Shown: positions 10,601-20,518, counted from the first letter of the stretch. The stretch is 64,000 nucleotides of DNA from Eubacteriales bacterium (GCA_030524175.1 JAUNHC010000001.1:301577-365576), one strand, 5' to 3'. Numbers and translations are program-made. Notes: a model not told the origin generated them from the sequence alone.

Positions 10601-13536
10601 AGCTTTCGCCTTCACGGGCTGTTTTAAGAACTGTGCCCATTCCTGCGTCCGGATCAGGCAAAGTGTTGGAAACTGCTGTCTCCTGGCTGCTGCCGTAATA
10701 GCCGCTGCCGTTTTTGTCCGTATAAGCAGTATCCGCTGCCAGTCCGTCAAAAGCTCCGCCGCCGGCATTTAATCTGGAAACCACTTCCGTCATCGGCTGT
10801 CTGTCCGCAGATATACCGCATAGAACAGGATTTGTCAGCACTCCTGCCCCATTGTAGCTGGCTGTGAGCTTCACGCTGATTTTTCCGTCAGAGGGATAGA
10901 TTCCCCCCAATTCCACAATCTGATCTCCGGAAGGAAGATGGTAATCCTCTTTCATTGTCTTTCCGTTTACTAAAATATTGAAGGTCCTGTCTGAAACACC
11001 TTCGAGTTCATTGAAATACAGCCTGAGGGTGTATTCCCCTTTACTTCCGTAAATCTTGTATTCCAGTGTATCATCTGTAAGACCGGATGCAAAAACAGAA
11101 TCTGCATCTGTATTGCCGACCACCTGGGGTTCACCCACATAACCGGATTGTTTTCCCGTCTCCTGGAACTGCTGGTCTGCTGAAAAACCTTCGATTTCTT
11201 TTCCGCCTGCATTATAAGATTTGGAATGCTCCTGAAGCTGAAGCTGCCACTGCTGGGAAGCTTCGCCCCCTGAAGTCTGAAGGGATGCCTTGTTTTCTGC
11301 CGCTGTGACGGATTTCCCATTCACTGCTATGCCCACCAGGCCATTCTTCAAATCTTCAAGCTGCCATACGGTCTGACTGGTTTCTTTAAGCGCCAACACT
11401 CCGGATTCTGCCTCAAGATAGAGATAACTGTTAATTCCACTATCCCAGATGCGGATCTTATATCCGTTTTCACCGCTGCCTACTACCATAAAGTCCTGGC
11501 TGGATGCTTCCTCTGTGCCAATGGTCACATTTTCGCCGTCTCGTTGCAGATAGCTCTTTGTGTCACGGTTATAGAACTTGTAGACTGCATTCTTTTCAAT
11601 ATTTACAGGATTTGCCTCATAGCGTGACTCTTCAAGTCCGATGTCCGGTGCTCCCTGGTACAGAGCATTTCCGTAGAAATCCTGATAGGTATTATAATCC
11701 CCTGTCTGCCAATTCCACTGTGGTGCATAATCCCCGGTACCCTGAGGAACCACATCCACATAGGAGCCTGCACCAATTGCAGGAGATCCTTCCTGAAGCT
11801 GATATGCAGAAAGACTGCTCCAGTTGGCTGTTTCCCCTCCGCCTGGGTTTACAAACTTCGGGTCAACATGAAGTGCACCCGGAATCTCTTTCGAATCATG
11901 AATACCGCTGGCTTCATATACTATATTATTCTCTGTAACAGCGTTTTCCCAATTTCCAATCCTCCAACGTGAGGTCTTTTCTTCATTAGTATTATACCAG
12001 ATATTATTATAGTAATTAAAATACTTACCAATATTAAGATTGGCATTATCATCGGTGTTACCATCATGAATAAATCTCCAATTAGCTCCATCATAATAAA
12101 ATACATTATTATACACATAACTGGCCGAACGCTGATCATAAACAATATGTCTCCAGGTCAAACCATCATTCTGGCTTAAGTTATATCTTACAATATCTGT
12201 ATCATTATTACCCATAAGAAGCATAAAGCCCATTGGTGTATCATGGCTATAGTTATATTGGTAAATGGTTCCTCCTGACCAGTAATCACTGTCATAAGAG
12301 CAGCCGTCCTGATTGAAAGAAGGTCCGGCATAAGCTTCATTATACTGGAATACCGTATCAAAAGCATTCCACTGCCAAATACCTGCATTTGCCCCTGTTG
12401 CTCTCCAGGTATGATGATCCATAAGGTTGTTTTCACACAGAGCGCCCTTTGTAGAATCGATCAGGATACCGTCACCGCCGATATAAGAGAGCTTATTGTT
12501 GCGCACAACATAATTCAGTGCAGCCTGATTATAGCCCTTTGTATTGCGTACATTGCTGTAGCGGGTGCCGTCATTGCCTCCCCACTCTCCTTCGTCACCG
12601 TCCAGTCTGGTAAGGCGCACACCTTTGATTCCGCAGCGTTCAACCATCTCAATGACATTGTTCTGAAGAGTCACACCGTCAAAATATGGATGTCTGCCGC
12701 TGCCCTCATAAGCTTTGTCGGTATCATTATAATAATTGACTTCCACACCGATACCGCCGCTCAGTTTGTTTGTATTACAGTTCTCATCGCCGTCAACATT
12801 GTGGATATAACATCCGTCAATATTGATTCCTTTATAAGCGCGGTTTTCCTCGTCCACGATTCCCGTATCGGGATTTATAGCTGTGGATGTACCCTTTTTG
12901 AGCGTATCGGTTTTCCGCTCATCAATACTGATATGTATTCCCAAGGGACGGAATTGATCATATTCTCCACCTTTTCCTATGAAATTTTTTCGGTTATTAG
13001 GGTCATTAGCTTCTGTTGTTTCATTGAAAACATCATCATTAGTAAGCTCAAGACCTGTCACATCCACATATTCCATATTCTCAATAAGAAGAGCTTCCCG
13101 GAATTGATAACCTGCATTGATCACAGGTTTGTTATTGCTTTCACCATATGTACCGATAAGTATATGTTCTTCCGGAGTTCCCTTTCCTTTTGGATACAAC
13201 TGCTGGTCATCAAAAATACTTCCCTTTTTCAGCAGTATTGAATCCCCCGGCTGCAGAGCCAGTTCATTTACCTTATTGAGACTCTTAAATGCCGCAGCTT
13301 CTGTTTTACCGTCATTTCCATCATTTCCGGCTTCACTGTCAACATAATAAATCTGACCGCTGCCGGGCTGGTAAGTCCCCGCTTTCTCAGCCTGATATCC
13401 TCTCTGCTGTTGAGAAGCTTCATAAGTAGATTCAGGTTTTACCCCCCCCCCCGGCTGCAAATACGCCTGCAGGCATCATGGTTATTGTCATGACCCCTGC
13501 AAGGAGGAGACTTAAAATTTGATTTTTTCTTTTCAT
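4617..13536 (-). CDS. Giant secreted beta-helix/malectin/F5-8C/FIVAR/FN3 protein, out of frame at an 11-G tract
   Basis: A signal peptide starts at ATG 13536 (GGAGGACC upstream; MKRK, hydrophobic core, cleavage after GVFA). Its frame meets a run of 11 G (13442-13452) and stops at 13432. The body is open from the tract to 4617. Losing one G (or gaining two) would give about 2,972 residues. Body domains, numbered from 13460: right-handed beta-helix (30-620, pectate-lyase-like fold, possibly a glycan-active enzyme), two malectin-like domains (770-1040), F5/8C discoidin (1050-1180), cohesin-like (1185-1310), FIVAR, three tandem LamG-like plus InlB-B-type repeat units (1403-2200), FIVAR domains (2205-2265, 2470-2613) around an acidic stretch (2320-2450), a Pro-Thr linker (2617-2660) and three FN3 domains to the end. 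There is no LPXTG or membrane anchor. Probably binds or degrades host or plant glycans outside the cell. The catalytic family is not identified. Confidence 0.8.
6865..9255 (-). repeat. Three tandem ~265-residue repeat units in the giant protein
   Basis: Each unit begins with YHKDYRTD, YHKDYRVD or YHKDFAVD, continues as a concanavalin/LamG-like sheet with WFYDKS or WFWDSA, and ends with an InlB-B-like repeat (GTASQTGAVT, GTVSETGTIT, GTVSQTGAVT). Unit starts are near 9252, 8465 and 7661. Likely glycan-binding modules that arose by duplication. Confidence 0.8.
13442..13452 (-). repeat. Homopolymer tract of 11 G (minus strand) just after the signal peptide
   Basis: Eleven consecutive C on the plus strand. 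It separates the signal-peptide frame from the body frame of the giant protein. Such tracts slip during replication, and this position would switch the protein on or off; a homopolymer sequencing error would look the same. Confidence 0.95.
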
Positions 13537-13556
13537 AATTGGTCCTCCATTGTTTT

Positions 13557-14300
13557 TTAGGAAACAGCTTCAAGCAGAATCTCTGTCAGTTTATCACCTT
13601 CCTTTTTAATATTTGCCTGATCCAGCTGTTTGTTCATATATTCCTCAAAAGCCTGAGTATCAGCGAGATTCTTAACTGAATTCTCCACATCCTCATAGGG
13701 CTCCTCTAAGAAATACGTCTTATTATCCTGGTATAGTTTCTCTAGTTCATCCTCGCTGTGTTCCCAGGCCCCCTCTTTGCTGAGAAGCTCTGTCAGTCTC
13801 AGCTCCAGATTGGAATTCATATAGTCGTAGTATTCTTTTTCTCCATATGTAATAATGCCGTAAATAACCTCATTGTTATCTCTTCTCTTTTCCCGTTCCT
13901 TATTTTCTTCCTGACGTTTTTTGTCAATGCTCGGATAGTCTATGTTGTCCAGAAGCCCTTGCTTCCGCGATTCCTCTTGCAGCAGCTTTGCATAAGAGCA
14001 CTGCTTTAACACCACATCGGTAAGTTCATCCAAAGGGGTCTGTCCATTCTTATATTCCTGTTCCCAGGAGAATTCATCACTCTTAAGATGGTTATCTGTT
14101 ATAATATGGTTTCGGACAGTAAGACGGTTATCCTGTACTGCAAAATCCAGTTCCTGCTTGTAAACAGGTATTTCATCCACGTAGACAACAGGTTTCTCCT
14201 TCTCTGAAAAACAGCCGGAAATGGAAGCTGTCAGACATCCCGCTATCAAAATCCCTATAAAGCCTGAGAAGATACTTGTGATTTTTTTTATTTTCATCAT
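13557..14300 (-). CDS. Lipoprotein with SurA/PrsA-like N-terminal segment
   Basis: About 247 residues from ATG 14300; a TTG at 14321 would add seven residues and has its own GGGGAGA only within the extended frame. A hydrophobic signal is followed by two possible lipobox cysteines, LIAGC and SISGC, eight residues apart. After the signal comes VVYVDEIPVYKQELDFAVQ, which resembles the N-terminal chaperone segment of SurA/PrsA-type foldases; I see no peptidyl-prolyl isomerase domain. The rest is charged and helical. The gene stops 20 bp before the start of the giant secreted protein, so the two share an operon. A role in folding or export of that protein is an inference from position. Confidence 0.6.
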   Translation of the reverse strand: MMKIKKITSIFSGFIGILIAGCLTASISGCFSEKEKPVVYVDEIPVYKQELDFAVQDNRLTVRNHIITDNHLKSDEFSWEQEYKNGQTPLDELTDVVLKQCSYAKLLQEESRKQGLLDNIDYPSIDKKRQEENKEREKRRDNNEVIYGIITYGEKEYYDYMNSNLELRLTELLSKEGAWEHSEDELEKLYQDNKTYFLEEPYEDVENSVKNLADTQAFEEYMNKQLDQANIKKEGDKLTEILLEAVS

Positions 14301-14366
14301 ATTTTTATGTTGTCTCCCCAATTTTATTGTGAAATTCTTCTAATATACTTTGGTAAAATATGTATA

Positions 14367-14390
14367 ATTATATCATATGTTCCAAAGAGC
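14367..14390 (-). promoter_or_regulatory. Extended -10 promoter of the lipoprotein-giant protein operon
   Basis: The minus strand has TGATATAAT (TATAAT at 14367-14372) with no good -35 box at 17 bases, typical of an extended -10 promoter. It lies about 65 bases before ATG 14300. Confidence 0.5.
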
Positions 14391-14455
14391 TTATTTTCAT
14401 ATTCCCCCACATTTTATGCATAATCAATCAATTTTCGGCACATAATCTGTGCATA

Positions 14456-14490
14456 GAAAAAAGAGGAGTCTCTGCCCGGGAAACTCCTCT
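14456..14490 (-). terminator. Terminator of the ClpP-like protease gene
   Basis: AGAGGAGT and ACTCCTCT arms (14462-14469 and 14483-14490) around a 13-base loop, followed on the minus strand by a T run. Located about 40 bases after the stop at 14529. Confidence 0.85.
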
Positions 14491-14528
14491 GTCATTCCGT
14501 TTAATATCAAATTATAGAAACCTTCACG

Positions 14529-15248
14529 CTATTGGGAACAAGGTTTTCTCTTCTTTTTATCAGCCTCAATAAGCTCATAAAGCTTTCCTAAGGCTTCTTT
14601 CATTCCCCCCACCTCATCGATGAGTCCTTCCTCAACAGCTTCACGTCCTTCCAGCATAGTTCCTACATCCTTCACAAGCTGGGTAGTATCCAGCATCAAT
14701 TCTTCCAGACGTGCCTGGGAAGTGTGTGAGTGACTGGAAATAAATGTAGTGATGCGGTCCTGTATTTTTTCCATATTACGGTAGGTCTGGGCCACACCAA
14801 TAAACATACCGCTTGAACGTACAGGATGTATCACCATAGTGGCGCTGGGCACCACAAAGGAATAGTCTGCGGACACGGCCATGGGAACACCGATGGAATG
14901 TCCTCCTCCCAATACCAGGGAAACTGTGGGAATGCTTAAGGAAGCGATCATCTCTGCGATGGCAAGTCCTGCTTCCACATCACCGCCTACAGTGTTCAGC
15001 AAAATCAAGAGCCCGTCCACGGACTCGTCATCCTCAACAAGGGCCAGCTTTGGCAGAACATGCTCATATTTTGTTGTTTTGCTGTGTGAAGGTGCGGATT
15101 CATGTCCCTCCACCTCGCCTATAATGGTCAAAAGCTCTACTCTATGTTTTTTGGAATTGCCGTCCAGAATCACCTGACCCATGTCCTGAATTTGTTCATT
15201 TTGTTGGGATTCCTTGTCCAGTTCTTGTTTTTTCGGATCTTCAGCCAT
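14529..15248 (-). CDS. tepA: ClpP-family serine protease, TepA/YmfB-like
   Basis: 239 residues from ATG 15248, chosen because GGAGGT lies just upstream and an earlier TTG (15263) is inside the hairpin. ClpP/crotonase fold: LLILNTVGGDVEAGLAIAEMI, the nucleophile motif GGGHSIG, and VIHPVRS supplying the likely catalytic histidine. B. subtilis TepA/YmfB proteins of this type degrade small proteins or signal peptides in the cytoplasm; the substrate here is unknown. The N-terminal 40 residues are charged and disordered-looking (PKKQELDKESQQNEQ). Downstream of yebC and separated from it by an unusual perfect hairpin that covers the ribosome binding site (15253-15286). Confidence 0.8.
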   Translation of the reverse strand: MAEDPKKQELDKESQQNEQIQDMGQVILDGNSKKHRVELLTIIGEVEGHESAPSHSKTTKYEHVLPKLALVEDDESVDGLLILLNTVGGDVEAGLAIAEMIASLSIPTVSLVLGGGHSIGVPMAVSADYSFVVPSATMVIHPVRSSGMFIGVAQTYRNMEKIQDRITTFISSHSHTSQARLEELMLDTTQLVKDVGTMLEGREAVEEGLIDEVGGMKEALGKLYELIEADKKKRKPCSQ

Positions 15249-15286
15249 AAAAAATACCTCCAAGATTTTTCTCTCTTGGAGGTATT
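15249..15286 (-). promoter_or_regulatory. 13-bp perfect hairpin plus T6 enclosing the tepA ribosome binding site
   Basis: Arms 15253-15265 and 15274-15286 are exact reverse complements, with an 8-base loop. On the minus strand the second arm contains GGAGGT and is followed by TTTTTT and then ATG 15248. It has the form of an intrinsic terminator for yebC and at the same time hides the start site of tepA. Confidence 0.8.
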
Positions 15287-15331
15287 ATGTACGGAAAATC
15301 AAATTCCATACATTCTGTGTACTGGGATTTA

Positions 15332-16060
15332 TTATTCATCCCAATTATGCCACACATCTGTGACATCATCGTCATCGTCAAGGAGATCAAGAGTTTTCTG
15401 CAGATCCTTGATCGCTTTCTCATCTGTGAGTTCCACATATGTCTGAGGAATCATAGCTACCTGAGCTTCCAGAAGAGGTATTCCGGCAGATTCCAATGCT
15501 TCACGCACTGCGCTGAAATCATCAGGGTTAGTGAGAACTTCGAAGCTGTCTTCTTCTTCGCTGAAATCCTCAGCCCCTGCATCCAGTGCAACCATCATCA
15601 GCTCATCAGCATCCATTTCGCATTCTTCTTTGTCGATGATGATCTGGCCCTTCTGGTCAAACATAAAGGACACACAGCCTGGTGTACCGATATTTCCGTT
15701 ACCTTTTGTAAAAGCACTTCTCACATTTCCGGCAGTACGGTTCTTGTTGTCTGTCAAGGTCTCTACAATAATTGCAACTCCGTTTGGTCCATAGCCTTCA
15801 TAGACAATTTTTTCATAAGCGTCTGCTGAATCTGAGCCTGCGGCTTTCTTTATGCCGCGGTCAATGGTGTCATTGGGCATGTTGTTTGCCTTAGCCTTTG
15901 CGATAACATCACGGAGCTTGCTGTTATTATTAGGGTCCGGGCCGCCTGCTTTGACAGCCATAACGATTTCACGGCCAATGACGGTAAAAATCTTACCTTT
16001 TTTGGCATCGTTCTTCTCTTTCTTATGTTTAATGTTTGCAAATTTTGAATGTCCTGACAT
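15332..16060 (-). CDS. yebC: YebC/TACO1-family regulator
   Basis: 242 residues, the usual family length, starting with the hallmark [25 protein letters not shown] and keeping [18 protein letters not shown] and [14 protein letters not shown]. YebC proteins are cytoplasmic; some were described as DNA-binding repressors and more recent work ties them to translation of proline-rich stretches. Which role applies here cannot be told from sequence. The C-terminal domain is acidic ([12 protein letters not shown]). Upstream is the CNNM gene with a 38 bp gap, downstream the tepA gene behind a terminator-like hairpin. The giant protein of this window has a PDPTPTP linker, which may be relevant to a translation role. 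Confidence 0.95.
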   Translation of the reverse strand: MSGHSKFANIKHKKEKNDAKKGKIFTVIGREIVMAVKAGGPDPNNNSKLRDVIAKAKANNMPNDTIDRGIKKAAGSDSADAYEKIVYEGYGPNGVAIIVETLTDNKNRTAGNVRSAFTKGNGNIGTPGCVSFMFDQKGQIIIDKEECEMDADELMMVALDAGAEDFSEEEDSFEVLTNPDDFSAVREALESAGIPLLEAQVAMIPQTYVELTDEKAIKDLQKTLDLLDDDDDVTDVWHNWDE

Positions 16061-16098
16061 CTTTTTTCTCCTTTTGGTTAATTTACCTGCAGTCCGGA

Positions 16099-17439
16099 TC
16101 AGCTGCCATTTTCAGGCTGCTGGTCATCCAGGCTGCTTTCTTTTATTTTAACGGCCCGCACCTTGTCTATGGTTTTATTTCCCAGGGACAATATTTTAAA
16201 GCGGTAGCCGTTGGCAACAAGCTCTTTATCCAAGTCTTTTCCGGTAGGGATATGACCAAGCATTGAGGTTAGAAATCCGTTTAATGTCTCAAAATCCAAA
16301 TCGCCGAAATCTACGTTAAGCTCTTCTGCCACGTCTTCCAGGTATGCCAGTCCGTCTATGATCACACTGTTGTCAACCTGCGTGCGTATGGTGATCTCAT
16401 CCTCATCATATTCATCCAGTATATCCCCCACGATCTCTTCCAGTATATCCTCCATTGAGACGATTCCGGAGGTCTGCCCGTATTCATCCACCACAATAAC
16501 CATGTGAAGCTTCTTAGCCTGCATGGTTGTGAATAAATCTCCGATTCCTCTTGTCTCCGGTATGAAAGCTGCCTGACGGATCAATCCCGGTATTTCTTTC
16601 AGCGGCTTGAATTTGGCCCAGGGATTTTTTGTCATAAACTTGAGGGCATCTTTGTAATGCACAACTCCCAGAATATCATCCATATCTTCCCCGTAGACAG
16701 GATATCTGGAATTCCCCTCCTCCAGCATGACCTCGATCATCTCCTGCAAAAGGATGTCCTCATTAAAGGACACAACATTTTTGCGGTGAGTCATGATATC
16801 CTTCGCCTCAGTCTCATTGAAAGAGATAATGTTCTGTATCATCTCTGCCTCATTTTCTTCAATGACACCCTGCTCGTGAGCCTCATCCACCATGGAAATG
16901 ATTTCTTCCTCTGTCACAGCATCCTGAGTCTGATCCAAATCAACCCCAAAAGGCTTCGCCGCCAGCTTTGCAACCCAGGTGACAAACACAGTAAGGGGAT
17001 AGATCATAGTGATAACAAAATTCACAATTTTCAGATAACGGTAAGCAAATTTCTCAGGATAAAAGGTTCCAACTCTTCGGAAAGTCAGAATCCCCAATGA
17101 AGCAAGCAGAATCACACATACAACAGTCACCAGAACCAGAGCCGGCGTATGTGTGATGTACGGACGAAAAGCATTTACCATCCATGGCACCATAAATGTA
17201 CCGAAACAGATTCCCGAGGTAGTGACGATCAGGGGAATGGCATTGACATACTGTGACGGCTTTTCCATCAGGGTTTTCAAAAGAGCAGCCTTTTTATCCC
17301 CTTCCTGGGCACGCTTCTCCACCTCGTTCTCACTTAAATTCTGGATCGCTGCCGCAAAACCATATAAAATACCGTTCAGCCAAAGCAGCAAAAACAAAAT
17401 CAACAGGCCCCATAGGGGCATACTACTGCCATCTTCCAT
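16099..17439 (-). CDS. CNNM/CorC-HlyC family membrane protein with CBS pair
   Basis: 446 residues. Order: a CNNM-type membrane domain with an N-terminal helix and three further membrane segments (residues 1-160), a pair of CBS domains (about 200-330, containing [10 protein letters not shown] and [25 protein letters not shown]), and the CorC_HlyC domain (about 345-435) seen in transporter-associated and hemolysin-like proteins. Family members are linked to magnesium or cobalt homeostasis, with CBS domains sensing ATP-Mg. The name hemolysin is historical and no toxin role is implied. A promoter with TTGACG-17-TATATT lies just upstream, and the gene leads the transcription unit with yebC. Confidence 0.9.
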   Translation of the reverse strand: MEDGSSMPLWGLLILFLLLWLNGILYGFAAAIQNLSENEVEKRAQEGDKKAALLKTLMEKPSQYVNAIPLIVTTSGICFGTFMVPWMVNAFRPYITHTPALVLVTVVCVILLASLGILTFRRVGTFYPEKFAYRYLKIVNFVITMIYPLTVFVTWVAKLAAKPFGVDLDQTQDAVTEEEIISMVDEAHEQGVIEENEAEMIQNIISFNETEAKDIMTHRKNVVSFNEDILLQEMIEVMLEEGNSRYPVYGEDMDDILGVVHYKDALKFMTKNPWAKFKPLKEIPGLIRQAAFIPETRGIGDLFTTMQAKKLHMVIVVDEYGQTSGIVSMEDILEEIVGDILDEYDEDEITIRTQVDNSVIIDGLAYLEDVAEELNVDFGDLDFETLNGFLTSMLGHIPTGKDLDKELVANGYRFKILSLGNKTIDKVRAVKIKESSLDDQQPENGS

Positions 17440-17495
17440 TTTTCTTCAGATTAACTCCTCTGTTTTTAAGATAAAATTCCCATAGGTACTGATAA

Positions 17496-17524
17496 AATAT
17501 AGCACTTTCTCTAACATTCGTCAA
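17496..17524 (-). promoter_or_regulatory. Sigma-A promoter of the CNNM-yebC unit
   Basis: Minus strand TTGACG (17519-17524), 17-base spacer, TATATT (17496-17501). About 55 bases before the start at 17439. Confidence 0.65.
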
Positions 17525-17631
17525 GAATCTTGAGCTTAGACAACTCTCTTTCTTACTATTCCTGCCATTCACAGCCTGCCGGCCCCATGATAACCAATCT
17601 TATTTCTATGATCCCCGGATACTGCGGCAAT

Positions 17632-18804
17632 TTAATAATAAGTTATAGTCACTTGCTTTCCAAGGTGCTCTGCCACATCTTTAAGCTGCTCTACAAGATT
17701 CATGCGCACGCTGAGATCAAAGGGAAGGCTGGAATCCTTGTGAGCTGTGTTCTTTGCCCGCCCCACAAACATACGAAGCTCAGTACATTCTTCAATGATC
17801 ATTTTTGCAAGTCTGGAGGCTCCGTTGTCAGCGTCCAGCTCATCAAAGAACTCCACATCAAAGTCATCACTTTCATACTGCCTCAGCAAGGTCAATGCCT
17901 TCCCCAAGGTCAAGACACCTTCCGTCACCAGATCAAGCCCTTCTATGGAGGCTGCAGGCGGAACATTGGGGTCTGTGTAGTTGATGGAGGTGATAATGTT
18001 CTTATGCAGCACTCTTGCGGCTATATTAGCGCTTGTGCCTCCTGAAACTACCTTTTTCCCCTCTGAATGCATAAAGTCCTTCATCAGGCGCTGGTCATCC
18101 TCTTTGTTTTCCGGAGGCCCTGTAAATATATTGACAATCTGCCTTTTTTCCACCCGGACCACTGCTATGGTAGTATCATCCCCCGGGCGCTGTTCATACA
18201 AGTCGTCACAGGCCTGACTGAGAAGGCTTGCAAGACGGGATGCAGACAGTGTTTCCTTTGTACATTTCAGGGTATATTCTGCCATACTCTCCCAGGTCCA
18301 GCCAAAATTCAGGATTTCTCCCACCCCGGCATAGATGACACCATCGCTCATAAGTACAAAACAGTCATTTAACTTTACCTTAAAACGGTATTCCCGGATT
18401 TTCTTTCCTTGTATCATCCTTTCCCTGTAAGGATATTTGACGATTTTTTCATCTCTGATAAAAACACAATCAGGGTTGTCGAACTCTACCAGATAGGCGT
18501 TTCCATTATGGAATATCTGAAGGATGCTGAAGGTTGCATAGGCCACCTCCCGGACCTTGCAAACAGGCAGGGTCTTTGCAATGGTCTCCACGCAGGATTC
18601 AATGGATGCCCCGTTAAGAAACATAGTTCCCAGTATTTTTGAAGTAAGGGTTGCCAGTATATTGGCTTTCACTCCGCTTCCCATTCCGTCCGCCAGGATC
18701 ACAATATCAGAATCTCCTGTTTTCAGTATTTCTACTTTGTCCCCGCACAGCTCCTCCTGATATTTATTCAGGCTTTTCCAGGATACATCAATACTGACAT
18801 TCAT
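17632..18804 (-). CDS. SpoIIE/PP2C-type protein phosphatase of the hydrogenase locus
   Basis: 390 residues from ATG 18804 (AGGGGG upstream; an upstream in-frame start at 18825 has no site). The N-terminal two thirds is a SpoIIE-type phosphatase domain: LADGMGSGVKAN holds the metal-binding Asp and Gly, and FVLMSDGVIYAGVG and PGDDTTIAVVRV supply further metal-binding aspartates. SpoIIE-type enzymes dephosphorylate serine on anti-anti-sigma (STAS) or similar proteins. The last 170 residues after TGPPENKEDD match no domain I recognise. It begins one base after the stop of the PAS-containing sensory hydrogenase gene, so the two are translationally coupled and probably form a sensor-output pair. 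Confidence 0.85.
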   Translation of the reverse strand: MNVSIDVSWKSLNKYQEELCGDKVEILKTGDSDIVILADGMGSGVKANILATLTSKILGTMFLNGASIESCVETIAKTLPVCKVREVAYATFSILQIFHNGNAYLVEFDNPDCVFIRDEKIVKYPYRERMIQGKKIREYRFKVKLNDCFVLMSDGVIYAGVGEILNFGWTWESMAEYTLKCTKETLSASRLASLLSQACDDLYEQRPGDDTTIAVVRVEKRQIVNIFTGPPENKEDDQRLMKDFMHSEGKKVVSGGTSANIAARVLHKNIITSINYTDPNVPPAASIEGLDLVTEGVLTLGKALTLLRQYESDDFDVEFFDELDADNGASRLAKMIIEECTELRMFVGRAKNTAHKDSSLPFDLSVRMNLVEQLKDVAEHLGKQVTITYY

Positions 18805-18805
18805 A

Positions 18806-20518
18806 TTATTCCCCCTCTTCTTCAAAGAGGATAGAATCCCTCAGCTTCGTAAGCGTCACCTTCGTCTCTGCAGTTGTCTCACCCAGAAGACCTGCGATTT
18901 CCTGTGCTACCATCATCTGTTTGTCAATGACCTCCTGGGCCATTTCCACTGTCTCCATCTTAAGTTTGAACCTTTGCTCCTTAGCCTGTTCCTCCTTGGT
19001 CACATCCTGATAGATTACCAGTACCGACTCCATTGCTTCTATAAAAACAATAGTTTCCACAGCTATGATCCCCAAAGGCTTCAAATCTGTTTTTTTATGA
19101 TGAATAGGCCGTCTGGTACGGAGAACCTCCGCAATATCATCCTCATCCAGAAATTCAAAAATGTATCTCTCCAACGCCTCTTCCCTGGAAATGCCAAGAA
19201 CCTCCTGGGCTTTTTTATTACATTCTTTTATTCTGAAATCTTTGTCTACAATGAAATTCAGGTTTGGGGTCATGTCCAGCACCACATTTGACATAGATTC
19301 CGCCTGGGCAACCGCATAGGGAAGACACATTTCAAGCTCGGCCTTTTTCTGGAAAACTGCTGTGGCCTTTGCACGGCAGTCAGGATATCCGCAGGCACCG
19401 CAGTTAAGCTCGTCATCCCTGGTATACTTGCCGATAGCCCTAAGAAGTGCGGTAAGCTCCTCTTCTGTGGGAACCGGCTCCGGAATACGTCGGTCGGAAA
19501 AAGCTTTCTCCATAGCCACCTCAGGTGTCTCCAATTTTGCAGACTCCCTTCCCCTTACCTGTCTCTCCACGTTCAGTTTTCCTTTCACAAAGGAACGGTT
19601 CCAATTGTGGGAAGCCGGGCCTTTAATACATCCGCCTTCACAGATATTCACTTCCAGAAAACAGCCTTCTATCTCATCCTTCTCCATGCTGTCAAACAAT
19701 TCCATACATGGTTCCAGGCCATCCACATAGAGCATTCTGTATGTATCCCCGCAGGCCTCTGCCAGCACAGATTTCACAATGCCTCCGCTTACCGGATACA
19801 ATCTGTTCACCTGAGGACTGGGATTTCCCATTTCTTTTTCTTCACAGTCTTGAATATGGATGCCTTCCCTTTCAAGCCATGGCACGATCTCATCGAATGT
19901 GAGGATAGCATCAACCGCCCCTTCCACACGTTCGTCCCCTATGGCCTCCGCTTTCTTGGCAATACAAGGCCCTAAAAATACAACCTTTACAGAACTGCCG
20001 TATATTTTTTTGATCAGACGTCCGTGGACGATCATGGGAGACACCACCGGTGCCATCTGGGAAGTAAGGCTGGGATAGTATTTTTCCACCAGGTCGTTGA
20101 CACTTGGACAGCAGGTGGTGATAATGTTCTTCATTTTTCCTTCTGACAGCAGCCTCTGATATTCTCTGGTGACATAAGCCGCTCCTTCCGATGTCTCACG
20201 TACCTCAAAGAATCCCAGCCTCAGCAGTGCGTCCACCACCTGGCCGGGCTTCTTGTACTCCAGAACGCCCAGATAAGAGGGGGCTATGGAAATCACCACC
20301 TTTTCTCCCTGGCGGAGATAATTCTTCACCTTATCCATATCACTGGAGAATGTCTTTGCGTTCTGGGGACAGACCTCAAGACAGCGGCCGCAGTGTATAC
20401 ACTGCTCCGTGATAATATGAGCCTGGGCATTTCTGACAGAAATTGCTTTTACACTACAGTTTCTCACACATTTATAACAATGTTTACAGCTTGCATCACG
20501 AAAATCAATTACTTTCAT
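18806..20518 (-). CDS. Putative sensory [FeFe] hydrogenase with PAS domain (HydS-like)
   Basis: 570 residues, ATG 20518 after AGGAGG. Domains: two 4Fe-4S ferredoxin motifs (CKHCYKCVRNC and CIHCGRCLEVC, 1-60), an H-cluster domain with L1 TTCCPS (near 134), L2 GPCIAKKAEA (near 181) and L3 CEGGCIKG (near 293), a small Fes-type 4Fe-4S domain (CGACGYPDC, near 374), and a PAS domain (about 415-520, DFRIKECNKKAQEVLG). All four expected H-cluster cysteines are present. This architecture is that of group C putative sensory hydrogenases such as HydS. It should report H2 or redox state through the PAS domain, here probably to the coupled SpoIIE-type phosphatase. Catalytic turnover is expected to be low in this group. 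Confidence 0.85.
   Translation of the reverse strand: MKVIDFRDASCKHCYKCVRNCSVKAISVRNAQAHIITEQCIHCGRCLEVCPQNAKTFSSDMDKVKNYLRQGEKVVISIAPSYLGVLEYKKPGQVVDALLRLGFFEVRETSEGAAYVTREYQRLLSEGKMKNIITTCCPSVNDLVEKYYPSLTSQMAPVVSPMIVHGRLIKKIYGSSVKVVFLGPCIAKKAEAIGDERVEGAVDAILTFDEIVPWLEREGIHIQDCEEKEMGNPSPQVNRLYPVSGGIVKSVLAEACGDTYRMLYVDGLEPCMELFDSMEKDEIEGCFLEVNICEGGCIKGPASHNWNRSFVKGKLNVERQVRGRESAKLETPEVAMEKAFSDRRIPEPVPTEEELTALLRAIGKYTRDDELNCGACGYPDCRAKATAVFQKKAELEMCLPYAVAQAESMSNVVLDMTPNLNFIVDKDFRIKECNKKAQEVLGISREEALERYIFEFLDEDDIAEVLRTRRPIHHKKTDLKPLGIIAVETIVFIEAMESVLVIYQDVTKEEQAKEQRFKLKMETVEMAQEVIDKQMMVAQEIAGLLGETTAETKVTLTKLRDSILFEEEGE

Noticed and set aside
12411-13241. 276-codon open frame on the plus strand
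   Set aside because: It lies wholly opposite the beta-helix part of the giant protein gene, lacks a ribosome site and has an unlikely hydrophobic composition. Shadow of the real gene.
16099-17439. Hemolysin toxin
   Set aside because: The HlyC/CorC name is historical; the CNNM-CBS-CorC layout is that of an ion-homeostasis protein.
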